Part shown: piece after piece, positions 33,817-44,897 of the stretch
Numbering within the stretch: the first letter of the stretch is position 1
How the letters are laid out: each line of letters begins with the position of its first letter
Source: Bryoerythrophyllum caledonicum
Lineage: Eukaryota; Streptophyta; Bryopsida; Pottiales; Pottiaceae
Assembly: GCA_963971425.1 (NCBI GenBank)
Contig: OZ020516.1
Coordinates: forward strand, 36,754,199-36,818,198
Reading direction: 5' to 3'
Length of the DNA stretch: 64,000 bases
Notes under the pieces: model-generated
What the model saw: the letters and a program-made list of their open reading frames with translations, nothing else
Database searches by the model: none
Told to the model about the DNA's origin: nothing
Made by a program: the position numbers and the translations under genes

Positions 33817-34754
33817 AAATTTCCAAGAGTTCCCCCGGGGGACTCTAGAAGGTTCAGGCAAGTTCCTATGGTGTAATTTTCTAATAGTTTTCTTCAATAT
33901 TTTTCATGTAGATGGACATTACTAAAAGCTTTGTGTTGGTCCAATTTTTTCCTAAATCCGGCATTTTATGAAAAAGTTATAGGGTTTTGAAGTTCAAATG
34001 GGGAGAGCGGGCACTTCGGGCAACTCCAAAAACTTTTGCTAGGACACTCTATTAAATGTGAGATTTTTGGTACCAGCTAATAATATTATTTCCTTTCATA
34101 CTGTCAAAAAAAATCTCTTGTCTTTAGTGAAAAAATTGCATATAAATCCAAGTCAAACATTTTCACACATTATCGCACATTGTCAGGCAAGGTACCAAAA
34201 AAACTTCTACTTTTCCACATAAAACTTCAAGATCATCATATTTTTTACTTTTTATTTTTTCCGCAACATTATGTGGTGTAAACCTTCTTATTGACTATTT
34301 GGATTCTCATTCTAAAACATACTGAGTTCACTAAAAAATATAATGCACATAGACAATTTTTGAACCTTCACTCCTTGCACAATTTTTTTGAATATGCTAC
34401 ACCCTTTCTCTACCTCTAAAAATTGGAGTACAAGGTACTATTATCATTCTTAACATGATGGAAATGAACTTAGACCTTGTGTGGTGCAAAAATTTGACAC
34501 CAAGGGAAGTCAAAGTCTGCTGATCCACGAAACACAAGGAAGAAAATGGACCCTTTTCTCCACTTCAAACACTATAATATTACAATCCATGTGGTCAAAC
34601 TTTATGAATGTTTTTGTGTAAGTTACTTAATAAGTCTCAATTGAGATCCTATGGTTAAAACTAGTAAAAGTTTTAGGTTTTGTCCTTACTCATTGCACTA
34701 GAACAAGCAGTTTTGAAGTGTTTTTGGTGTGAAATTGTCAAAGAAATTTAGGGC
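33817..34754 (+). mobile_element. TTAA-flanked element, family T1, copy 5
   Basis: About 938 bp, very similar to copy 4 along its whole length. The right end is GAAATTTAGGGC before TTAA (34755-34758). The left end is damaged: ATAATGCCTAAATTTCC stands where TTAACCCCTAAATTTCC is expected. The interior phrase TTTTGCTAGGACACTCTATT is shared with copy 4. Confidence 0.7.
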
Positions 34755-37700
34755 TTAAGATGATGTCACCCTTTGAAGATGATTTTATCTGAAACAAGAA
34801 TTTGTAGCATTTCTAATTAAAGATCATAGATTCTAAGTTTTAAGTAATTTGAACTACGAAGAAAATCTATTTTATAGCCCTTCTGATTTTTTCCATACAT
34901 TTGAATCTGTTGTATGTTACATTGTCTACCTTCTCCTATAACAAGGGTTTGTATTCCTAGAATGTGTTTTATTCATACAAAAATAAGGTAATGTACTTGG
35001 AATATACATTGAAAAAGTTTAAACTTAGACAATATGTAAAACACAGCTATTCCTTTATTTTTTTGGTTCTTTTTGTTCTTCCTTCTTCTTCTCATTGTGC
35101 TTTGAGATATGAAGATTGCTATTATATGCACAAATGATATGTGTGACCATTTGGATGAATTTTGAAGTCTTACTTGTATATGTATGGATATCATATCGAT
35201 TCTTGAGCCTTCTGCATACATTAAACATTTAGGTTGATTCTTCCACTAAACGCACGGATACTAGATTTTTTTTCAAGTCTATATGTATGCATACAAATAT
35301 TAAGTTGATCCATAAGATCTTTTTGTATCTATCAAGATTTAGATTGATGTGTCATGTCTACTTATATGTATTTGGCTATTAGGCTCCTACGCCAAACCTA
35401 CATTTGGATATCAAGTTGACATGTTCACTTTTTAACTACGTGTAACACTATAGGATTGTTTTGTCCACGTTCTACTTCCGTACGATACTGTGAGATTTAC
35501 ATGTCCACTTTTTAAGGAGCATTTGACACTTTGAGATTGATATGCCAAGTGCATTGGTATATGTTTGAATTTACCAACATGTGTCAAACTATTACAAGTC
35601 CATGTCATGTAAATATCAAGATATGGCGTTGAATTACCAATTTTGTAGATAACCAAATAGCTTGACATGCGACCATTGTTTGATTGTTGAAGGTCATTTT
35701 CCGAGATATCTTTGAATCTCAATAAATAAACAATTTATATTACATGACGGCGCTGAGTTGTAACGCAACCATGTTCTAGTCAATTTCAAGTTTTAGACAA
35801 TGAGCGAAGGCAATTCAACTGCTTCTAGACCGCAACTTGCCAAGAGTATTTCCAGATACAGAGTCGCCCTTAGTCATGTTCAAGGCATGTGATGCCCCAA
35901 GTCAGTGTATAAACCAAAAGTGTCAAGTGAAATATTGGCATCATGATGTCGGGCCGGCTAAGCTGTTTTTCAAAATCTAGCGTGTGTCAACATGCAGCAA
36001 GCAGTACATACACCTCGAGCTGACCGAAAATCTCTGCTAATTTGATTTCAGTTTGGACCTCAAAGTACCCTGGTACAAACTACGCTGGCTAGCGTCTCAT
36101 CATCAGTCTGAGCCAACTGATTTTATATGAAACTGAGATCACCAGATCGAAAAGGAAAAATGGTTGAGTAGTTTGTGAGGATTTAGTCCCCTTTTGGATA
36201 CTTTAGAGGTGTGTAAATTATTTCAACGAGTGCCTTACATCACATAGAATGCAATACTCATCATTTTATCATAAAAACTTAAAGCGTTGACCCTAGGTGA
36301 AAAAGACCATTGAACATGTCTTAAATGCTATAATTCTCCAATCTATGTGGTCAAGAATGATACCTAAGAGCTGATATGATCTTCAGGTAATACATAACAA
36401 GATCCTACGGTTAGAAGTGGAATGAGTTCATTTTCTTCGAATGTGTTATATTGGCGGCCTCAATGATAGACGAATAAGTAAAAAGTAGTATTGAATCTTT
36501 CTAAGAAGGTGTCTTCTTAAAACTTTGCAAGACTTGACCGGAATTTTTGCATGGTCATGTTTTTCAACTAGACACAGTACAAATAAATCATTTAGTGTGC
36601 CTACACTAGACATAAAATATACCATACTGGTCTTGGGGCTGTTCCATGCCATTGAACCCTATAAAAATATTCTAGGACCATAGACCTTCAATACTATCAT
36701 TCAATATTTCCCAGACAGTCTAGTGATCTCAAAAAGTTCATATCTTGGATCATGTCGAAGAATGGAAGGTGGGCCCCATCACAACCATGACAAAATATGA
36801 TGTTTGTAGAGTGGTAAGTGGTCAGTCACTGGTGGTTTAACCGAGTGTGTATGAGTCCGGAAAGTGGCCAATTGTGGAGTTCAATGGCTAGAGAAATAGT
36901 AGTCTTCTAGATGAAAAGATTTTACTAGTGACTTACTGTAGCGTATGCACTGAAGAATGTCAGTGGACAATATGCAAGCGAGACGAGGTCAATGAAGAGC
37001 ATTTTGCCGAAGAAATAAGTCATGTGGATGTCCTCATGCCTTTGATGTCACTACGTGGTCACTTTTTTGGAGATAGCTACAGCCCATAAAATTCCCCTAG
37101 AATCACGCTAGTTGAATGAAGAGGGGTCTTCTTTCATCTCTCTCAAAATAGCTCCCCAAAAAATGATAGCACTAGGGAAAAAAATTAGCATATTTTAGGA
37201 TACAAAGGTAAATAAAACTGGCTCCAGTTAGAATGGAGGAGGGCCATTATTTTCAGTTAAAAAGCTGTTTATGGACTGTTGGATTCTATAGGTCTTTCCA
37301 TTAGTAAAAATAAACATAGAAGCATGAAAACTAACCCTTACCTCTCTACAAATGGGCTTTTCAATGTGCATCATAGGAACTTCCACTAACTCTAATTTTT
37401 TAAAAACAAATAGCCAACACAACCGCCTTTCAGATTTTACCCCCGAAAAAAAAAAAAAAATCTATAGAGGAGGAATTTTACTTCTAGAGGAGTTTTAAAT
37501 TTCTAATGCCCTCCAAGATGAAAAGCCTCGTTTGGTAAGGGTTCATTTTTCCAAAGGTAGAAGTTAACCAAGTAAGTTTCAATGCAAAATATCATTGCCG
37601 AGTGAACTGAGATGGAGAGCAGTCATCTAGGTTTAGGGTTTAGGGTTAGGGTTACCATGACGCGGTATTAAGTGAGGAAGGACAAGCCATAAGAACTCTT

Positions 37701-38792
37701 GCAAGAGAATGAAGAAGAAGAAGATTGAAGAAGCAGTTGAGATTATGATGAGATCGTAGAAGATTGAGATAATTCAGTCTGAGCGGCAGATCAAAGTACC
37801 CAATCTACTCAGATATTCACACCTTGCTGATCAATTAGTTAGGAGATTAGTAAGGATGAGATGCTGGGTTAGTGGTAAATTAATTTGACTAACTCCTGAC
37901 TTTTCCGCATTTTTTTATCCCACAAAATTCAACCGCCGCCGAATCTTCTTTCCTGTGTACTCAGACGGTAATTTTGGCGGTTTTCACTATTATAGGCAAT
38001 TTCGAATCCAGCGAAATTCTAGATGTACATTCCTAGGTACAAGTTCAACCATTTTTGTATTATAAATAGCTTCTATTTTGTCAATTTATAGATTTTTTTA
38101 AAGAGAGAAAAGACTGAAAGTCAATTGGCAATTTGAAAATCTGCCTACAGAGTAAAACATGGGCTTACCAAGTTTAGGTTTGGTTTTACTTTGGTGAAGA
38201 AGTGTACGGGAGTGGAGCAACATGATTGGTCAAAGATAAAAGATGTAAGGGTCATTTTTTTCAAAACAATTGATGACGCTCTTGGCCAAGTGTGAAGGGC
38301 CCTTATTTGTGTTTTCACCCCTATTTGCATACCCCAGCTGTATTTGGCATTTGCAAGCCTTTAGAAAGTGAAACTTAAACATCAGAATCCAACTCGTCCA
38401 TAATTTATTTAAAAAAATCACAAAATACATGAATCACCTTCATTTGTAAAATAATCTTCAAGAATTGAATGGATGAAAATGATGTCTACTAAAACACAAT
38501 GAAGCATGGAAATTGTAAACCCTTCAAGGCCTACGAGGGTGACCATGCATGGGAGAATCTACAAACGCAACAGATCATGTAGAGCATCATTTACACAGTG
38601 GGTACAATTCATCACGACCGGTCACTACAAACATCACATAGTTTGCCTGTCAGACTCTAGTGCACATTTTCACTGCATCCATTGAAAGCGTTGGGTCGCA
38701 GATCAAACAAAGATGAAGTATGGATCCACCAAATTCGCAAATTACTCCAAAAGTGACGACATAATATGGGCCTCTTGTCCTGAAAGGGTTGA
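34755..38792. other. Intergenic, no supported gene
   Basis: Frames up to 96 codons on the minus strand have no recognisable product. At 36200-36460 there is a diverged relative of a T1 segment (TATAATTCTCCAATCTATGT, GATCCTACGGTTAGAAGTGG). A 15-A run lies near 37446. Confidence 0.4.
37631..37653. repeat. Short interstitial telomere-like repeat
   Basis: GGTTTAGGGTTTAGGGTTAG: three units of the Arabidopsis-type TTTAGGG telomere repeat, the last lacking one T. Too short to be a telomere relic with certainty. Confidence 0.6.
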
Positions 38793-39087
38793 CCCTTACG
38801 CGCCGCAGAAGCCACGACAGGGTCATTTTTTGTGCTTTTTCTCTTGTAACTCTTTCTACAACAGCCTATTGTCTCTTGTGTACCGTGAACGCATTTCCAG
38901 CTCCTCATCAGCTTTCCAACGGATCATTCCAATCTCTAATCCATGCAAACTACAACGATTTCCATGAAGCGGAGCCGTAGAATTCTGTGCTGAAATGTAC
39001 CCACTATGTATATGATTTTTTGGGGGCCTAATCTACGACACTCGTAGATTGCCTCCGAGAGCTAATGCAATAGGTGGAAGCTTGGGG
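38793..39087 (+). mobile_element. TTAA-flanked element, family T2, copy 2
   Basis: A 295-bp copy, CCCTTACGCGCC at the left after TTGA and AAGCTTGGGG at the right before TTAA (39088-39091). The interior is aligned with copy 1 along its whole length (TTTTTCTCTTGTAACTCTTT and AGCTTTCCAACGGATCATTC). Confidence 0.68.
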
Positions 39088-40230
39088 TTAAACTACAGCA
39101 TGACGACGTGTATCTAGCACAACGAGATTCACAATGAATGTAAAGCATACGTGGTAAGTACGTCACGCCAGGCGCTGCTGGGTCTGTGGGAGCTCGGTGG
39201 TGGCCCGGCCTTCCAACTCATCTGCCTTCATTATTTTTTCTCCCTGATCCAATAGCAATTTAAAAAAGCAGGGTGAAGTATTTTTTATTTTTTTAAAAAT
39301 TATTTACAGGGAGCTGGGGGAGGATTGATGAGAGGTAGGGTCACGTGGCGAGGGCGTCGTCACCTCGGGGAGCGAGTCGAGTTGGCGCGGGCGCACTCCT
39401 ATGAGCGCAGCGAGCGCAATGACAACATGGAGGCCGTGGTGTCGGAGCGCGAGGTGAGGGATTCAAGAGGGCATCCCTGCGCTTGCAGGCGGCAAGTCAA
39501 ACGGCGCCAGCAGCGGCACCCAGGCTCCACCTTCACTCTCTCTCTCTCTCTCACTTTCACCTTATAAAGCTTCCCTCTAGAAGTTGTATTCTTTTAATCC
39601 CGAGGGCATGACGCAGTCTACCACGAACACGTCAAGTTGTCAACTCCGAGTGTCCAATTCAGTACTCTCAGACAGTGAAACGCCTAGGTGAGCTGGGCAC
39701 CTGCCTTTGCTTGGTTAGTGTAGCACACTGTAGGTATCCCGGCACCGGACTTTCGGGGATATAGCTGAGCCCGGGAGAACCGCCATGAATACTTAGCCGG
39801 AGACGTAGTTGCCCCGTGCTCCCTCGCTGCGTGAGTACTAAACTAGTAGTACTGCTACCACTGCTCAGGTAGTCTGAGTCGTGTATGGAGTCTCTGTGTG
39901 CCGAAAGCGCTCCGGTCTTTAGGGGCTAGAGTTCGTTACAACTTCCACAAGGCAGGCTGCAGGTGTTGGAGGTTTGACGCCGCCCCCGGCCTACGCCGCC
40001 ACAGGCAGAGTGGGTAGGTTCCAGTAGTACCTCGAGGCGCTGGAGGAGTCCCTAGCCTGTGGATTAGTTGAACTGATCTTGATCTGCTGATCCGTTGTGG
40101 TGAATATACTTATCTCTAAAGCGGCGAACTGCTACGTCCTTCCTGGTTTGGAGGCCGAGCTGGGTTTGGAGGACTCTAGAATCTGAGTTGTCACGCATTT
40201 CGGAGTTGGAAGGGAGGGCGGGAATTGAAG
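39088..40230 (+). promoter_or_regulatory. MYB gene upstream region, TATA box and long 5' leader
   Basis: Clearly more GC-rich than the surroundings. A pyrimidine patch of TCTC repeats (39537-39552) precedes CCTTATAAAGC at about 39560-39570, a good plant core promoter. Transcription would start near 39595, giving a leader of about 640 nt with upstream ATGs, unless an unseen intron is removed. Frames at 39325-39567 are not supported as genes. Confidence 0.5.
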
Positions 40231-42085
40231 ATGACGAGGCTGTCGAAGTCGAACGAGGACGTGCGGAAAGGCGCGTGGGCTGCAGAGGAGGATGAGAAGC
40301 TTCGCAAGTACGTGGAGACGTACGGGACCGGGCACTGGCGGAGCGTGGGGAAGAAAGCAGGTATTGTTTGTGTTGGTGGTGTGGAATTACAATTTGCTCA
40401 TCGTCTCATGGAAGGTTCAGATATGGTGTGCGCAATGCTCTTCCTGAGAAGCTTGAGAGCTGACACAATTGGCTGTAGGGAGTGTGGAACTCATGAGCTA
40501 GGGAGCGGACGCAAGAGCCCTTGGCTGCAGAGATGTATCCATGGATTCATTACCGGAGTTTGGTCTTACAGTGGGTGAACTGTGAAGTAAATCTGTGCGT
40601 GTTCGTTCATGTAGGTCTGCAGAGATGCGGGAAGAGCTGCCGGCTGCGATGGACGAACTATCTGCGGCCGGACATCCGGCACGGCAGTTTCACCCCCGAC
40701 GAAGAGGATCTCATCGTGAAGCTGCATGCAGCTCACGGCAGCAGGTAACTGATTATCCTGCAGCTTCCAGAATTAGGTTATGAGCGACGGATATCACGTG
40801 AGTAATGCGCTTGAGAGCCTGGACTAAGATGTGCTGGTCCGTCTTTGGGTGTAGATGGTCCCTTATCGCCGCGCAGATGCCGGGCAGGACCGACAACGAC
40901 ATCAAGAATCACTGGAACACGCGACTGAAGAAGAAGCTTTGCGATATGGGCATCGATCCCGTCACGCACAAGCCCATCGCCGACCTCCTGAGGGATCTCG
41001 CCGGAACGATGGCGCAATCCTCTGCAGGAAACCAGGTAAGAGGCGACGACAAGGTTCGACCACTCATTCTAGTCTCATTTGGGAATGATGTTCAATCTGA
41101 CGGACTGTTATGTCGACGACTTCAGGTGGCTGAAGAAGCGGCGCGGCGGTGTTTCCGCGACAACCTCGTGAGCAAGGCGGTCCGCGAGTGCAGCAAGAAC
41201 AACCCGGCGCTGCTGTCGCAATTCATGAATGGCCAGTACGCTGTGAACGACCCGGTGAACCACACGCGGAAGAGCTCGAGCTCGCACAGCATGGACGAGA
41301 GCTCCAGCACGGAGGAGGCGCTGTCGCGGCGCTCCAACAGTCCCGCGGGGGATCTAGACGCGCACAGATCCTGCTACCCAGCTCCTCCGGTGCCCGATCA
41401 GCAGCCTAGCGCTCCCATCGCCGGCACCGTGGTGGAGAGCTCCTGCGGCCGCATCGCGTACCTCTCCTCCGCGCAGATAAACAGCTTCCCCGAGCCGCTG
41501 GCGTCGCTGCAGGACGCGGACCCGAGCTCCACGTCCATGACTGAGTTCTTCAACTTCAACCGCGCCTCTCCCATCACCAACCGGACAACGCGCCAGATCC
41601 CGCGCCCCGTGGTCCAGCAGAGGACGGATTATACGCGCTGGCTGCCGTCCAGACCTGACCACCCGGAATTCGCCCTCCCCAGCGCGCCCCAGCTCAGCCG
41701 GTTCGGCAGCGAGGTCCAGAACCACGCCGACGTTGGTTTCAGCTCTGAGCTCGCGAGGCAGCAGGCGAGCAAGCTGGACATCAGGATCAACCTCGGTTTC
41801 AACCAGCAAGGTGCCATGCAGGAGACGAACGCGTTCGGGTACCGCAGCAGCAGCAGCAACAGCAGCTTCAACGGACCGAATTCGTTGCCTGGAACCGGCC
41901 CCACTGGGTCCATTCAGGACATCACCACGACGTACGCTGCGAATTCCGGCCAATTCTCTAGCTCTGTGAGCCCGAATAATGCTGTGAACCTGACCAGTTT
42001 CAACGCTGGGACGCCGTCAGGATTGCGCCTCCATGAGTATGAGGTGCCCAGCCCCCGGATGGTGCTCTGGGATTTCCAGGAGTAG
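40231..42085 (+). CDS. R2R3-MYB transcription factor, MYB80/MYB35-like
   Basis: Exons 40231-40360, 40615-40744, 40855-41035 and 41126-42085 give 466 residues; introns are 254, 110 and 90 nt, all GT-AG. R2 spans about 11-61 with Trp16, Trp36 and Trp56; R3 spans about 64-112 with Phe69, Trp88 and Trp107 and recognition helix [13 protein letters not shown]. The first two splice sites (after KKAG and within GSR) are the canonical R2R3-MYB positions. After the repeats comes [20 protein letters not shown] and then [13 protein letters not shown], an arrangement I recall from MYB80 and MYB35/TDF1, the tapetum and pollen regulators of flowering plants. The long tail is Ser/Asn-rich ([23 protein letters not shown]) and ends LWDFQE, likely an activation region. 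The family is certain; the clade is inference from the short motif. Confidence 0.92.
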
Positions 42086-44016
42086 AGCACTTTCCTCTTC
42101 AGATACTTTTTGTAGGGATGTTCACCGGTTGGATCCTCATCGTGTTGTTAGAGACGAAGGAGGAAGCAGTATACTGATCTTCTAGACATCCCGGCTACCT
42201 GAACATTCATTTTATTTTCTTCTTGTTCTCCCTATTCGGACTTGTTAATACACCCCTTTTTTGTTTTGCTTTTTTCTTTCTCAGCTTCTCAGACCTTTAC
42301 TTTACTACCGGCTGTATGGTCTGGTTTCATCACTGCACGGTGGCACTAGAAGAGCCATCGAATTAGCGTTGCATCACAGTCCCTAAATTGTGTGTGGAGA
42401 AAGGTACAAGAAGCTCCGGCTATGGAGTGCTTTCCGATTGCACTTCCTAGAAGCCGGCACATGACTTTCGTGATATCTACCCAGTGCTAGAGAATGTTAA
42501 TGGAAAGGCAGTGCATTTGGCCATGTTTTAGACAGAACTTCCTCTGAAACAAAACCAGATGGCTTCAATCTGAAGTTAGTAAACTACTTTGTTCTAAATA
42601 TACGCCTCATTGGAGACGTTTTAATTAATGGCCTGAAGCAGGTCCGGAGTACCGCCTATACAAATATTCAGCAGTGCCAAACCAAGCATCCAAACAACCA
42701 ACTATTGAATCGTAAGGCCGCGTGAGGTGGTTTAGAAACCTGACAATCATCTGCAGCCTAACTGAATTATGGTTCATGAGTCCACTGGAAGAGAGTGTAG
42801 CAAAGAGCAAGCACACATGATCCCCCACCGGTGAGCATTACCGTATTAAACCAGTGGCTAGAAATCCGTTAAAGTGTTTGCTCTGATCCAGAGCCCAGAC
42901 ATGGTGCAGCAGCAGCAGCAGCAGCAGCAGAGTAGTACTTAGCATACTGATCATGATCCCTGCTGCTGCAGCTGCCTCTGAGCCTAGCTAAAGATCAACC
43001 CCCAAAAGCACCCAAACAACATAACTACTCCCCAGGCTAACCCCCATTACTCCGCCCCATTCCCAAGAGTATCTTCGTCGTTGCTCCATCAATGCGCCCA
43101 TTCAATGCTCCTCTTCTGATCCTACCACCTTCTTCTGATCCTCCTCTTATAAATGACCAATATGCACCCATCAATGACCCTAATAATATTGTGGCGATCA
43201 TCCATCTCCTGCTTGTATGCCCCTGTACTTGTATACGTCATACTCTTGTGAATGTGTATGTACCGTGTCCTTCCATACAGTGTCAGCAACTTGGCTCAGT
43301 TCGTGGTAACCACATCAGCCCTTTGGTTATCAGAGAGAGTACATTATTTCTGTTCACACCATGAAAATTGATGTATTTCCACTGCAAATATTACCCAAAT
43401 CCCATTAGGATCTTTTAAAAGGGTTGGTTTTTTTGTGCCAGATTGCACCGGCTCAAACTAATTTAACTACAAATTACTAATATCCCATTTTTATTGCCAA
43501 TTTTGGATGAGGATTTTATTTATGAACTTTTACCTTAACCTTGAATTCAATCCTTGATTTTACAAATGAGTTTGTTTGTAGACTAACCCACTTCTATATG
43601 CACATCCGCTCAAATGAGAAATGCTTTATCCTACGATTAAGGTACCCAAGTTAGGAACTAAGGAGGTGCATCCACCACTCGCCATTTTTAGCAATGCTTT
43701 ATATTCAATAAAGTACACGGTGCACTAAACTTACTGTTCTTATTACTAACTTGAGACCAAAGGACTCAACTATCACACATCTCCATTGTGAAAATATTAT
43801 AATAGATATCTAATTCTGAACTAAATTCAAAATGTTTGTGACCCAAATTACTGTTACAAATTTAGAAATATGCTCCGGATCAAAAAATTGTTAATATTGT
43901 AGGTCACACAAAGGAGATGAACGTGCACTTGAATGAGGAACAAAAAAAAAGCTTCATCCACCTAAGACGTCTTCAAAATAAAAATAAAACTATATCCATA
44001 TCAGTTGTTTTGTTAA
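42086..44016. other. MYB 3' UTR and intergenic DNA
   Basis: The first few hundred bases are probably 3' UTR. No further gene. The right part is AT-rich and leads into a TTAA element. Confidence 0.4.
42907..42930. repeat. (CAG)8 microsatellite
   Basis: Eight pure CAG triplets, followed by AGAGTAG; a CTGCTGCAGCTG run lies 30 bases on. Not in a supported ORF. Confidence 0.9.
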
Positions 44017-44897
44017 CCGTTTTAAGGCCTATGAGGCTCTCAAAGCACTGGGTGGTGTAACCTTTCCCATGATTGGAAATTGTCGTCACCACGCACTTCG
44101 AGCTCCAATGTATATCTTTGATTTCCAATTGAAGTAGGTACAGTGGGCTCTCTTTATAAAAGCATCTGATATAACAACAAATTCATTATAACAGGCGGCG
44201 TGGACCCAGAACATTTAGTTGCTCTCTACAACAGCCATTTGCTATTACAACAACTTCCATCAAACCAAATTGTCACCCCACATAACATCCATTCAATCAA
44301 AGGCATGTTAGAATTGGTCACTAATTACTTGATTTTGCATGCTTATCACTGGTTACTGTACTAGAGGGACTATAGTAGTGGTTGAATAGAAGTCATGTAG
44401 ACATGAATTGTGGCCATGGTTGAATTGTATGACAACCACTACAGTAGTCCTTCTAGTGTAACCAGAGTCCCTATAGTTGTGCATTTCAACCATAAGTCAT
44501 GCATGTGTCTGAGTGAACCATGAGTCATTCAATGCTCAACTTTTTTTAGTTCTGCATGTGTCTGACCAACCCCTTGACTGGTGTGCGTCATACAGAGATT
44601 ACTTGCACCATCATCCTTTGATGCCATACTTTGATAGAATCATTCATTCAACAATACCATTTTACAGCCTTCCCCACCCTTCCCATTACAACATCCATTC
44701 AATATTACAGCCTCTATATATAACAGGCAGATCCAACAGGGCTGTTATAAAGGGAGTTGACTGTATTGGCAAACTACAGTGATTTTTGTGAAGTGGAGTT
44801 ACAATGAAATGTATATGCAATATAGATGATGTTTAGAATAGTCTATTACACTCGTAGATTCTCCCAAGGCCTCGTGGTCCACTTAGTCGTTTACGGG
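44017..44897 (+). mobile_element. TTAA-flanked element, family T2, copy 3, with nested insertion
   Basis: The left end is CCGTTTTAAGGCC after TTAA (44013-44016); the right end is AGTCGTTTACGGG before TTAG. The outer parts (44017-44140 and 44764-44897) follow the T2 family, for example CGAGCTCCAATG and GATTTTTGTGAAGTGGAG with CACTCGTAGATT. The 623 bp between are a separate TA-flanked element. Confidence 0.62.
44141..44763 (+). mobile_element. Pogo/Tc1-mariner-like MITE nested in T2 copy 3
   Basis: Ends are CAGTGGGCTCTCTTTATAA and the inverse of TTATAAAGGGAGTTGACTG, flanked by TA at 44139-44140 and 44764-44765. CAGT..CTC..TTATAA termini and TA target duplication are known from plant pogo-like MITEs. 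Inside are several TTACAACA and ATAACAGG phrases. No transposase. Confidence 0.78.

Noticed and set aside
32016-34754. The two similar 0.94-kb copies as the LTRs of one retrotransposon
   Set aside because: The copies have inverted CCCC/GGGG ends and TTAA flanks, no primer-binding site follows the first, and the same sequence occurs in both orientations elsewhere in the window.
37631-37653. Chromosome end or fusion point
   Set aside because: Only about three TTTAGGG units, set in ordinary sequence on both sides.
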